This document shows positions 54,501 to 62,880 of a DNA stretch of 64,000 nt, piece after piece; the stretch's first letter is position 1; every line of letters starts with the position of its first letter. This DNA is from Lewinellaceae bacterium (GTDB lineage: Bacteria > Bacteroidota > Bacteroidia > Chitinophagales > Saprospiraceae). The stretch lies in the NCBI GenBank assembly GCA_020636155.1, contig JACJYM010000004.1, positions 186,001-250,000 on the forward strand, read 5' to 3'. The notes beneath the pieces were generated by a model. It searched no databases. It was not told the DNA's origin and was given only the letters and a program-made list of their open reading frames with translations. The position numbers and the translations under genes were made by a program.

Positions 54501-55466
54501 TTATAAGGAGTACGAAAGCCCAAGTGAATAAAATTTTTGAGAATCTTTTGATTCAAATTCTGCCTTTCTCAAGCCAAGAGAAATCCCTACGCCTATGCCG
54601 TTCCATACTTCAAAGTTAAGTTTATTCAACCATGTATATTCAAATAAACCGGCCTCAAAGGTTGTGCCATCCCCTAACATCACTAACTGTTTCTCATTTT
54701 TATATGGGATAAATGTAGTGAATGTTGATGACCACAGTACTTTTTTTCCTGTTACCATAAATTCCTTGGCATAGTCTGCTCTTACTTTGGCACCTAAAGA
54801 TCCTTTGGTATCCAAGTTTTCCAATCCCGAAAAAGCGACGTGATAGTTAAGTGGGTGTATCACGACTACAAGGTTTTCTATAGGTGTAAGAGTTGCTCCT
54901 ACTCCAAAATCAAGCGTTCCTGGTGCAAGGAAATTCTCTACTGAAGTATTTAACTCTCCTAAGCCTGATAATGCTATCCAGTTATTTAATTTATATCCGT
55001 ACAAAGAAGATAAATTAAGGATATCCACGGTTCCGTTATCAAAAAGTCCATCATTCTCCTCAGCATGATCGCTATCACTAATATCTATATCAAGCCATTG
55101 TTTATCTATTAATAGCTTATTAAACCAAAATGATTTTTCTCTGGTTTTATTGGCAAAGGCCGTAATCCCAATACCTAGCTTACTAGAATTTGAATTTGGG
55201 TTTGGTGAACCTATCCAATTGTCAGCCTGGTCAAGACTAAATCCTATCAATCCAGAATAACCAGTCACCCAACCTGAAAGTATATCAATCTTTTTCTGTA
55301 AATCTGCCAATTCACCATCCAAACCTGCAATTTTCGCAGCTGCCTCCTTTTTCATGGCTTCTTTTTCTGCCTTCATTGCATTTAGGCTTTCTAATGTTTC
55401 TTGACTGAAAGAAGCATTGATGCATAAGAAAAATCCAAAAATCGACAATAGTAATGTTCTTTTCAT
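54501..55466 (-). CDS. DUF3078-like outer-membrane protein
   Basis: 321 residues. Signal peptide to about ASFSQ (residue 21), a coiled-coil segment (about 24-62, ESLNAMKAEKEAMKKEAAAK), then a barrel of beta strands with the DUF3078-type blocks SLYGYKLNNWIALSGLGELN, FLAPGTLDFGVGATLTPIEN and VIHPLNYHVAFSGLEN, ending in a final strand SLGLSYSL. DUF3078 is a Bacteroidota outer-membrane family with no defined function; the coiled-coil prefix is notable and could reach into the periplasm. Last gene of the ECF sigma operon, 20 bases after the channel gene. Confidence 0.75.
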   Translation of the reverse strand: MKRTLLLSIFGFFLCINASFSQETLESLNAMKAEKEAMKKEAAAKIAGLDGELADLQKKIDILSGWVTGYSGLIGFSLDQADNWIGSPNPNSNSSKLGIGITAFANKTREKSFWFNKLLIDKQWLDIDISDSDHAEENDGLFDNGTVDILNLSSLYGYKLNNWIALSGLGELNTSVENFLAPGTLDFGVGATLTPIENLVVVIHPLNYHVAFSGLENLDTKGSLGAKVRADYAKEFMVTGKKVLWSSTFTTFIPYKNEKQLVMLGDGTTFEAGLFEYTWLNKLNFEVWNGIGVGISLGLRKAEFESKDSQKFYSLGLSYSL

Positions 55467-55486
55467 GTTTTAATTCAATTTGTTAT

Positions 55487-56308
55487 TTAGTTAAAAATTT
55501 CAATGTTATGATTAGAAAGTTTATGCATTGGAACAAAAACTTTTTTATTTCCACAATCAATCGTTAGGGTACTTTTGTCAACTCCAACAACAGTACCTTC
55601 AATGTCCTCAATTTTTATTTTATCCCCAACTTTTACAATAGAGGATGAGTTCCTAAATGTTAGAAAACTTGACACCGTTTCTCTCGACGCCAATCCATAT
55701 CCAATGGCAAAAGCAAATACGGCTCCTCCAATTATGATTGAAATATTCCTGCCCAAAAATTCGGTATTAATTTGTAACTGTGATAATGCTGACAACAATA
55801 TACTGATGAATATAAAATAAAATACAAAGCCAGCAATGACTTTTGCCGCCGGAATGCCTAAGCTCTCGCATGTTGTCTGTACGACCCTTCTCATCGCATC
55901 AGAAAAGATAATCCCCAATACTAATAAAATTATCGCGACAACTATATTGGGAAAAAACAATACGATATTGCTGATAAGCTGTGATACGATAGGCAGATCC
56001 AATATTTCTGCCGATATCATAGCTACTACGATGAGTAAAAAGTAATAGATTAACGAGGAAATTACCTTGCTGGGAGCTATATCAATATTTGACTTGCTGA
56101 TAAGGTCAATATCTCCCAATCTCTCACCTAATTTGTCAATTTTGGTTTTCTTTAATGCCTTTTCTACTACTTTTGCAAAAATTTTTGCAAAAATTAACCC
56201 AACAATAAATATCAGTAAAGCCATGATTGCATTAGGTATTCCCTGTGCAAATTTTGATGAAATAATTTCCATATAATCTTGCCTGCCTCCTAAAAAAAGA
56301 GTAATCAT
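55487..56308 (-). CDS. MscS-like mechanosensitive channel with extra TM helices
   Basis: 273 residues. About five hydrophobic segments (24-46, 83-103, 113-136, 156-176, 186-206), with two repeat-like N-terminal TM-helix units and the MscS pore-lining helix GGAVFAFAIGYGLASRETVS. The beta domain (222-273) carries KVGDKIKIEDIEGTVVGVD and ends at the PMHKLSNHNIEIF strand. There is no C-terminal cytosolic cage, so it is a short, CmpX-type member of the family rather than MscS proper. Such proteins may sense envelope tension or ionic stress. Starts 2 bases after the small-protein stop; an alternative ATG is at residue 13. Confidence 0.85.
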   Translation of the reverse strand: MITLFLGGRQDYMEIISSKFAQGIPNAIMALLIFIVGLIFAKIFAKVVEKALKKTKIDKLGERLGDIDLISKSNIDIAPSKVISSLIYYFLLIVVAMISAEILDLPIVSQLISNIVLFFPNIVVAIILLVLGIIFSDAMRRVVQTTCESLGIPAAKVIAGFVFYFIFISILLSALSQLQINTEFLGRNISIIIGGAVFAFAIGYGLASRETVSSFLTFRNSSSIVKVGDKIKIEDIEGTVVGVDKSTLTIDCGNKKVFVPMHKLSNHNIEIFN

Positions 56309-56310
56309 GC

Positions 56311-56526
56311 TTATTGCGTATTTTTATTTTTTGTGTTCAACATATTAAACAATCCGTCAAAATATTTTGCGACATACAGTTCTATTAAGTCGCCTATAAA
56401 GCGGATTGTACCCACATTATCTTCAACCTGATTTTTAACATTAGAGAGAGATTCCTCTGCCTCTTGATTGTTAAGTTCTTCTATTTGTAATTTTTGAAGT
56501 TCTTTAAAATTATTTATTTCATTCAC
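56311..56526 (-). CDS. Small protein between an ECF sigma factor and a channel
   Basis: 71 residues. A charged, probably helical N-terminal half (EINNFKELQKLQIEELNNQE) is followed by a hydrophobic, amphipathic segment IRFIGDLIELYVAKYFDGLF. There is no cysteine, no signal and no HTH. It overlaps the sigma gene by 4 bases (ATGA) and is 2 bases from the channel gene, so tight stoichiometric co-expression is expected. Position and size suggest a regulator of the sigma factor or an accessory of the channel. No family is known to me; the segment FIGDLIELYVAKYFD might be a conserved signature. Confidence 0.7.
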   Translation of the reverse strand: MNEINNFKELQKLQIEELNNQEAEESLSNVKNQVEDNVGTIRFIGDLIELYVAKYFDGLFNMLNTKNKNTQ

Positions 56527-57125
56527 CTTTCAAACGTCTCGTTATGATACTTGACAAATTTTTCTTTTGCCCTTTTTATCTGCATCTTGATTGCGCTTTC
56601 GGTCTTGTTATAGACATCGCATATTTCCTTTATTGACATGTCGTCCTGATACTTCATCAGTAAAATCATCTTGTCTTGTAAAGGAAGTTTTTCCAAAATA
56701 ATTTTTAAATTGTAAATTTCCGTTTCTAATAATATTTTATCCGAAATCTGATCATTTTCACTTTCATTGTAATTGCTCAGATCCTCGTTATAATCTTCTA
56801 CATTTCTTTTTCCTTTTCTAATACTATCGATACAAAAATTATAAGTAATAGAATACAACCATGTCGAAAATTTTGACTTATTCTTAAACTTGGAGAGGTT
56901 GGTCATTAATTTTAAAAAAATGTCCTGCATGGCATCCTCTGCCAAATTATAATCTTTCAACAACGACAAACATTTGGCAAAGACTTTCTTAGAATATCGT
57001 TCATATAAAACGTCAAAATAACAGCCGTTCTGCGTCTTCAGATATTCTTCCACCAATTCCTCGTCGGTGATTTCCTTAATTATTAACCCCGATAAAATCG
57101 GATTCAGTAAATTTACAAACACCAA
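56523..57125 (-). CDS. ECF-type RNA polymerase sigma factor
   Basis: 200 residues. Sigma-2 region (about 36-105) with YERYSKKVFAKCLSL, the DAMQDIFLKLMT core-binding block and FSTWLYSITYNFCIDSIRK. Sigma-4 region (about 140-195) has LPLQDKMILLMKYQDDMSIK, with EICDVYNKTESAIKMQIKRA as HTH. No zinc-finger anti-sigma gene follows; instead the operon continues with a tiny protein, an MscS-like channel and an outer-membrane protein. The only available start is TTG, directly after a TAA stop in the same frame; GTG codons at residues 2 and 4 are alternatives. A 12-base element shared with the divergent recA promoter lies upstream. Confidence 0.9.
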   Translation of the reverse strand: MVFVNLLNPILSGLIIKEITDEELVEEYLKTQNGCYFDVLYERYSKKVFAKCLSLLKDYNLAEDAMQDIFLKLMTNLSKFKNKSKFSTWLYSITYNFCIDSIRKGKRNVEDYNEDLSNYNESENDQISDKILLETEIYNLKIILEKLPLQDKMILLMKYQDDMSIKEICDVYNKTESAIKMQIKRAKEKFVKYHNETFER

Positions 57126-57161
57126 TTATCCTTAAAAAAGTTAATCAATCCATTGGACGTT

Positions 57162-57169
57162 AAAAGATA
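57162..57169 (-). promoter_or_regulatory. -7-like element of the sigma-factor operon
   Basis: TATCTTTT on the minus strand is one base from TAnnTTTG, about 37 bases before the TTG start. It sits in the 12-mer TTTCGTATCTTT that also occurs in the recA promoter on the other strand. Confidence 0.4.
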
Positions 57170-57266
57170 CGAAAGTAACTTTTTTTTTGATTTTTGTCTT
57201 TTATGTTTGAGAAATTTTAGATTTCCTTGCCAATCTTCATCTTTATAATTAATTGCATAATGATAA

Positions 57267-57296
57267 TTGAAATCGACTTCTAATTTCGTATCTTTG
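57267..57296 (+). promoter_or_regulatory. Promoter of recA, Bacteroidota type
   Basis: TTG (57267-57269), 19-nt spacer, TATCTTTG (57289-57296): a near-ideal match to TTG-N19-TAnnTTTG. Transcription is expected about 15 bases before the ATG. No LexA-type palindrome is visible here. Confidence 0.7.
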
Positions 57297-57318
57297 TTTT
57301 TTTAATATAATCAATACC

Positions 57319-58341
57319 ATGTCAAAAGAAAAAGAAGAAAAATTAAAAGCCTTAGGTCTTGTCATGGACAAGCTAGACAAACAATATGGCAAAGGCACCA
57401 TTATGAAAATGGGCGATAAGCAGATTGTAAATGTTGATACTATATCTACCGGTTCTTTAGGATTGGATATAGCTCTTGGGATCGGTGGGTTTCCAAAAGG
57501 AAGAATCGTAGAGATCTACGGTCCTGAATCTTCTGGAAAAACCACATTGGCCATTCATGCCATTGCCTCAAGCCAGAAAAAAGGTGGAATCGCCGCATTT
57601 ATTGATGCAGAACATGCATTTGACCGAGCCTATGCAGAGTCTCTGGGGGTCGATACGGAAAACTTGCTCATATCACAGCCTGACAATGGTGAGCAAGCCC
57701 TCGAAATTGCAGAAAATCTCATTCGTTCTGGTGCCATAGATATCTTAGTCATAGATTCTGTGGCTGCACTCGTGCCAAGAAGTGAGATAGAGGGAGAAAT
57801 GGGTGATAGTAAAATGGGTCTACAAGCAAGATTGATGTCTCAGGCTTTGAGAAAATTGACTGCAACCATTGGTAAAACAGGCTGTTGCTGTATTTTTATT
57901 AATCAGTTGAGAGAGAAAATTGGGGTCATGTTTGGTAACCCTGAGACAACTACCGGTGGTAATGCCTTGAAGTTTTATGCTTCCATTCGTCTGGATATTC
58001 GCCGTAGCGGAACTGCCATTAAAGATAGAGATGGAAATGTCATGGGAAATCCCGTTAAAGTCAAAGTGGTAAAAAACAAGCTTGCACCTCCATTCAGAAC
58101 CACGGTTTTTGACATCATGTTTGGTGAAGGAATCTCCAAATCAGGTGAAATCGTCGATCTGGGAGTTGAGACCGATCTTATACAAAAAAGTGGTAGCTGG
58201 TATAGCTATGAGGGTACTAAAATAGCTCAGGGTAGAGATGCGGCTAAACAGTTCCTTATTGATAATCCGGAAGTGGCGGAGCAACTTGAACAAAAAATAA
58301 AGCTCATCTACAATCCAAAAGTAACCAGTGACGAAGAGTAG
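57319..58341 (+). CDS. recA: RecA recombinase
   Basis: DNA strand-exchange protein and SOS co-protease. 340 residues: Walker A GPESSGKT (68-75), PEVxG-type block IDAEHAFDRAYAESLGVD, QPDNGEQALEI, IDSVAALVPRSEIEGEMGD, the Walker B-like FINQLREKIGVMFGNPETT, and loop L2 region TTGGNALKFYASIRLDIRR. The C-terminal acidic tail is short. Divergent from the ECF sigma operon and with a strong promoter of its own. It ends in a terminator shared with the opposing transglycosylase gene. Confidence 0.98.
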   Translation: MSKEKEEKLKALGLVMDKLDKQYGKGTIMKMGDKQIVNVDTISTGSLGLDIALGIGGFPKGRIVEIYGPESSGKTTLAIHAIASSQKKGGIAAFIDAEHAFDRAYAESLGVDTENLLISQPDNGEQALEIAENLIRSGAIDILVIDSVAALVPRSEIEGEMGDSKMGLQARLMSQALRKLTATIGKTGCCCIFINQLREKIGVMFGNPETTTGGNALKFYASIRLDIRRSGTAIKDRDGNVMGNPVKVKVVKNKLAPPFRTTVFDIMFGEGISKSGEIVDLGVETDLIQKSGSWYSYEGTKIAQGRDAAKQFLIDNPEVAEQLEQKIKLIYNPKVTSDEE

Positions 58342-58366
58342 TATCGCTCTTCTATGAGAAATCTTC

Positions 58367-58404
58367 AAATAAAGCTTGGCAGATAAAACTACCAAGCTTT
58401 ATTT
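58367..58404. terminator. Bidirectional terminator between recA and the transglycosylase gene
   Basis: 13-bp stem aaataaagcttgg / ccaagctttattt with a 12-nt loop, followed by Ts for recA. The opposing gene's stop codon lies in the right arm of the hairpin, so part of it is coding sequence there. Confidence 0.85.
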
Positions 58405-59319
58405 TTTAGGGATTTTTATGGTGTATGTGTTGTTCCTTACCGTGAGCTGATTGTCTATTAACCACGGATTGTAATATTTTAACATTCTGTAGCTTACACC
58501 ATATTTGTGAGCAAACGTCCCCATGTCTGGGATGCTTTCCGTCACAGAGATTTCATAAAAATCTGGCATAGCATCATAGTATTGGTTTTCCTCCACATAA
58601 AACCCAAAGGCCTCGGGATTTTTCAATATCTCCTTCATAGCCACGAGTCTAAATACATATCTTGAGCTTTCCTCGCCCAGATTTAGGTCAAAGTAATTGT
58701 CCTCACTCTGGGACTTACATTGGGCAGAAAAATTAGTTGGCCCCATGTTATATGCTCCAGCAGCATTTACCCATGAGCCAAATTGATTTTTTAATTTTTT
58801 CAAGTATTTACAAGCTGCTTGTGTAGATTTCTCTAGATGGTATCTCTCGTCCACTTCGCTATTCACTTCTAGGCCATAATCTGTGGCTGCTCCTTTGAGA
58901 AATTGCCAATAGCCTTTGGCTCCGGCACTGCTTGTCACATTTCTGAGACCACTCTCTGCGAGTGCCAGATACTTAAAATCATCAGGAATCCCTTCCTTTT
59001 TAAGGATCGGCTCTATCTCTGAAAAGAATTTTTTGGCTAACTTAATGTTGAGTAAAGTCGAAGATTGCCAGTAAGAGTTTACCAGTAATTCTCGATCAAG
59101 CCTTTCTTTCGTATCTGCATTCAATGGTATTTTTTCACCCGCAAAATCATATTCTTTATTCAAGCTTATGGATTGAACTCGCTGAGGAAGGTCATAGCCC
59201 TCTTTTGTAGAAGATTCTTTGCCCTCCATCTTTTCTCCAGAGGTATAGGAACCCAGTAAAAATAAAAGAGAGAACATAGAGAGAATGATAATCGTCGAAG
59301 AAATAAATTTATTCGTCAT
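58399..59319 (-). CDS. Lytic transglycosylase, SLT (MltD-like) type
   Basis: 306 residues. N-terminal membrane/signal helix (about 8-27, TIIILSMFSLLFLLGSY) followed by a linker and the SLT domain with YLALAESGLRN (catalytic Glu122), SAGAKGYWQF, and GSWVNAAGAYNMGPTNF. It cleaves peptidoglycan glycan strands to make 1,6-anhydro ends, allowing wall turnover and insertion of envelope structures. The C-terminal part (about 260-306) reads like a degenerate LysM repeat (YGVSYRMLKYYNPWL). The start chosen is the ATG giving the membrane helix; an upstream in-frame ATG 11 codons earlier is possible but adds a polar head. Confidence 0.9.
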   Translation of the reverse strand: MTNKFISSTIIILSMFSLLFLLGSYTSGEKMEGKESSTKEGYDLPQRVQSISLNKEYDFAGEKIPLNADTKERLDRELLVNSYWQSSTLLNIKLAKKFFSEIEPILKKEGIPDDFKYLALAESGLRNVTSSAGAKGYWQFLKGAATDYGLEVNSEVDERYHLEKSTQAACKYLKKLKNQFGSWVNAAGAYNMGPTNFSAQCKSQSEDNYFDLNLGEESSRYVFRLVAMKEILKNPEAFGFYVEENQYYDAMPDFYEISVTESIPDMGTFAHKYGVSYRMLKYYNPWLIDNQLTVRNNTYTIKIPKK

Positions 59320-59493
59320 CTTATTTCGTGATTTTAAATTACAGTCATGCAAATTTCGTGGTTTTTGAATAAAAATTATACCAAAAAATATTTTTATACT
59401 TCTATTACAACGAAAATTATCTGTTATAATTTGCTCAGAATGAAAAATTTAATTAAATTTGGTAAAATTTTAAACTCCTAAATTTAGAATCCT

Positions 59494-62112
59494 ATGAAAA
59501 TTTTATTCTCCTCACTCCTCTTTTCTATATTATTCTGTCTGCAAATACTTGGTCAAGAGCGACTTACTAAATTTAATCTAGACTATACCGCAATTAGTAG
59601 TTCTCTTCAACAGATAGATGACAAGGTTTATGCCGTAGGTGACACCATTTATCAATTATTAAATGATTCGCTGATAACAGTCGACCTTGATTACGCTGTT
59701 TGGAATGGTGCCGTATATTTTGAGGCAAAAGATGAAGAATTTATGATTCGGGTTTTTTCGGATTACATCGCCGTAGTCAATCTTAAAGATGAAACCCTGC
59801 ATACCCTCCCTAAAGATGAAACCTATTATACAAAATATCTTAATAAATTCTTCAGTTTTACCAATGAATATGGAGACACTAAATACCATTTCCTTGATTT
59901 AGATAATTATTCACTTGATAAATATCCTTCACAAATATGGAGTCGAAGCTTGTCAAATCTAGTAGGAACCTATGGTGCATATATTGAAAACAAGGCCATA
60001 AATTATACCTTTTCTCCGAATTCGTCCTTTTCTGCACTTTCCTTTTGTAAAGCTACCAACTCCGTAATTTACCGGGACAGTAATATGGATGTCTATGCGT
60101 TTGATTATGATAATTTTTCTAATACGCTTTTATTCAATTCCGATTCCGCGTTATATTTTAAAGATGATAAGGTCTATTACAAGGGGGATAATACGCATAT
60201 AAACGCATTCAATCTCACAGATTTTTCCACCTCACAAATTGACATAACAGAAACAACCAAATCCGTTAAGGTATTATATGTTTACGAAGATTTAATTGTT
60301 TACTCTGATGGATCAAATCTAATACTAAAAAAAGGCGTCTTTGCTCGTCTTCTGACTAATTATAATTCTTTTTATACTTCAAAAGATGCCGCTGTAGTTG
60401 TGAAATCTATAGACGGTCAGGATAAGTATTTCCTTGTAAATTATGAAGATTTTAAAGTCTCCCCATTAAATACCATGTTTTATATATATGGATCCATTTA
60501 CCTCGATTCGTCTTCTTCTCTATACGCCATTCTATTCAATGAAAATACCAATTTATTTTGGGGTTCTATTTCACATGATGTAAATACAGCAACTAAAACA
60601 TTAGATACTCGCATAAATACTTTAGTCAATAAAGAATATTTTGATTATTATTTTATCGAAAACGATACATTTATCTCTCTATCAAGTTATCCGCGTGGTA
60701 TTTATAAATTAAAAAATGACATTTTAATACCGCAGGTAGAACAAGACTCTTTAATTCGAATTGTTCACCACTCTGATGGGTATCTTTACCTGTGGGTAAA
60801 ACACAACATTGATTCTTCCAACTTTTACTCCAGTATAGACAAATATGATCCTGTCACAGATCAAACCGTTTTTTCTTGGACAGTTAGTTCTGATTCTACC
60901 CTACTCAATATTAAAAATGAAGTCATTCTTGATAACTATTATCTATACGAAGACGAGGCATCGAATCAATTGAATATTATTGATTTTGCCACTTTGGATA
61001 GAAATACTATTGATCTTTCCGCTGGTTCGTGTTATACTCTAGGAACTTATAATAAACAAGTTTATTATAGATGCCAAAATGACATATGGAGAATTGACCC
61101 TTCTACACTATCTAAGGAATTTTTGTTTTCCGTAGATGATAATTCTGGTATAGAACTAAAAGACAACCTTTTAGTATATTATAATTATGGGTATCCCCCG
61201 TACCCTTATGCATATTTTATTGATACGAAGGCGGTAGTTTCTATTAATAGTGATATAATCATGTATGGTGGACTTAAAAGAAATTTGTCAATAGGAAATG
61301 CTTTTGTCTATCAGGCGGGGCAGGATATCTATATCACAGATGAAACAGACGAGTATAAGATTACCTCCATTCCTCAAGAACATTTGGTAACGAATATTTA
61401 TCAGCTTGGAAATAAGGTTTTGTTTAAGATACTCAATGATCCTGCTAGTATTTATTATGTGATTTTATATAATCCAGAAACTCGAGAAATTGAAAAATAT
61501 TTAAATTCCGATTTCAATTTATTAGCTACTTATAATGGAAAATTCTTAATTACTGAAAATGATGGAAAGACATTAAAAATCGTTGATGAATCCTTAAACG
61601 AAATTAAGCTATTTGATAAACAAAACTATTCTCCAAAATATTTTAACCTACAATTTCAAGATAATCAATTGGTCGTATTTACAGAAGAAAGTAGTATAAA
61701 AGGTCAGGAAATGGCCATTGTAAATATGGATAAAGAGATAATTCAGCATTTCGATATTTACCCTGGATACAAGAATTCTAATCCAAGAAATTTTAGTGTG
61801 ATAAATAATGAGCTCTACTTCACGGCTTACAGTAAGAACCTAGGATACCAACTTTGGAAGCTTGGCATAGACGAGATACTCTCCACAGAAAATCCAAAAG
61901 CTGAAGTTGTAAAAAACACACTACATTTTTACCCAAATCCTGCTCTCGATAGGATACAATTCGATGATGAAATCGATATCAAAGTTTATGACTTGAATGG
62001 TAGAATGGTATTGAATCATAATGCTTGTGAGTCTCTAGATGTATCTACTCTCCCAGCGGGAATGTATATCTTAATCTCTTCAAATGGTATCGGAAAGCTG
62101 CTCAAAGAGTAA
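59494..62112 (+). CDS. T9SS-exported beta-rich protein of unknown function
   Basis: 872 residues. Signal peptide to about ILGQ (residue 22), then a long run of about 40-residue repeats with beta-propeller character (YAVGDTIYQLLND, VKVLYVYEDLIVYSDGSNL, QVYYRCQNDIWRIDPSTLS), and a C-terminal sorting domain (about 793-872) starting TLHFYPNPALDRIQFDDE with DLNGRMV and LPAGMYIL. The protein is exported across the outer membrane by the T9SS; the body likely folds as one or more propellers binding ligands or partners. No enzymatic motif is seen. Separate transcription unit from its neighbours. Confidence 0.8.
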   Translation: MKILFSSLLFSILFCLQILGQERLTKFNLDYTAISSSLQQIDDKVYAVGDTIYQLLNDSLITVDLDYAVWNGAVYFEAKDEEFMIRVFSDYIAVVNLKDETLHTLPKDETYYTKYLNKFFSFTNEYGDTKYHFLDLDNYSLDKYPSQIWSRSLSNLVGTYGAYIENKAINYTFSPNSSFSALSFCKATNSVIYRDSNMDVYAFDYDNFSNTLLFNSDSALYFKDDKVYYKGDNTHINAFNLTDFSTSQIDITETTKSVKVLYVYEDLIVYSDGSNLILKKGVFARLLTNYNSFYTSKDAAVVVKSIDGQDKYFLVNYEDFKVSPLNTMFYIYGSIYLDSSSSLYAILFNENTNLFWGSISHDVNTATKTLDTRINTLVNKEYFDYYFIENDTFISLSSYPRGIYKLKNDILIPQVEQDSLIRIVHHSDGYLYLWVKHNIDSSNFYSSIDKYDPVTDQTVFSWTVSSDSTLLNIKNEVILDNYYLYEDEASNQLNIIDFATLDRNTIDLSAGSCYTLGTYNKQVYYRCQNDIWRIDPSTLSKEFLFSVDDNSGIELKDNLLVYYNYGYPPYPYAYFIDTKAVVSINSDIIMYGGLKRNLSIGNAFVYQAGQDIYITDETDEYKITSIPQEHLVTNIYQLGNKVLFKILNDPASIYYVILYNPETREIEKYLNSDFNLLATYNGKFLITENDGKTLKIVDESLNEIKLFDKQNYSPKYFNLQFQDNQLVVFTEESSIKGQEMAIVNMDKEIIQHFDIYPGYKNSNPRNFSVINNELYFTAYSKNLGYQLWKLGIDEILSTENPKAEVVKNTLHFYPNPALDRIQFDDEIDIKVYDLNGRMVLNHNACESLDVSTLPAGMYILISSNGIGKLLKE

Positions 62113-62165
62113 GGCTGTGTCTTGATCAAGATTTTAGGCTTATCTTCGAGAGTTCGCAGTTAATT

Positions 62166-62735
62166 TTAGTTTTTACATGCATTCATAATTATATAAATAT
62201 TTGCTTCTTTACAGCCATTTAATATCACGGTTTTTGGTTCTAAATCTCTTAATAGATAAGATAATTGACATAAATACAAAAAATCCTTGCCTACTAAAAA
62301 ATGGCATGAGGATAGATAATTAGATTCTAAGAGATATCCAACCAAAATATTTTTTACTTCTTGCGATTCGACAGCAGCAAAGTCAACCGGAAAATCTTGT
62401 CGGTTTTTCCCCGGGTCAATGATTGCATTGAAATACCCAAAATTATCCATGATCTGATGAAGACCTTTTTTTGTTTTCACCACTTCTATCACTAGTTCTG
62501 TGATAAATCTATTGCTATAGTTTTTTGAATTTATGATAGAATCCAAAGTCATTTTTCCAGTGACTAGCTCATCTCTCAATTCATATATTAGCAAGGTGTC
62601 GCTGTGGTTCATCGTTTCTCGGTATTTCCGTTCATATTGGTTAAGAATACTATCTATTCTCTCTGACTGACTGTATCCACTGAGACCAAGCATTAAATTC
62701 AATATTATTAATACCACTTTCTTAAAATCCATCAT
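62166..62735 (-). CDS. Secreted protein of unknown function
   Basis: 189 residues. A hydrophobic N-terminus (KVVLIILNLMLGLSGYS) forms a signal peptide cut near residue 23. The body begins SERIDSILNQYERKYRETMN and is helical in outlook, with FAAVESQEVKNILVGYLLES and CHFLVGKDFLYLCQLSYLL. No family or motif is recognised. It converges with the T9SS gene on the plus strand, 53 bases apart, with no hairpin between them, and is divergent from serS. Confidence 0.65.
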   Translation of the reverse strand: MMDFKKVVLIILNLMLGLSGYSQSERIDSILNQYERKYRETMNHSDTLLIYELRDELVTGKMTLDSIINSKNYSNRFITELVIEVVKTKKGLHQIMDNFGYFNAIIDPGKNRQDFPVDFAAVESQEVKNILVGYLLESNYLSSCHFLVGKDFLYLCQLSYLLRDLEPKTVILNGCKEANIYIIMNACKN

Positions 62736-62840
62736 ACGAGATTTTCTATTGTTTTAGGATAAGATGATTCTTTCCTAAAAATTACATAACAGGCCACAGA
62801 CATAGAGTTTTTAGATAATGTGATATTCCCAACTATATGC

Positions 62841-62848
62841 TATTTTTG
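62841..62848 (+). promoter_or_regulatory. -7 element of serS
   Basis: TATTTTTG matches TAnnTTTG, 32 bases before the ATG. No convincing TTG at -33. Confidence 0.4.
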
Positions 62849-62880
62849 CCCTCATATTAATATCGAAAAATCACTAAGAA

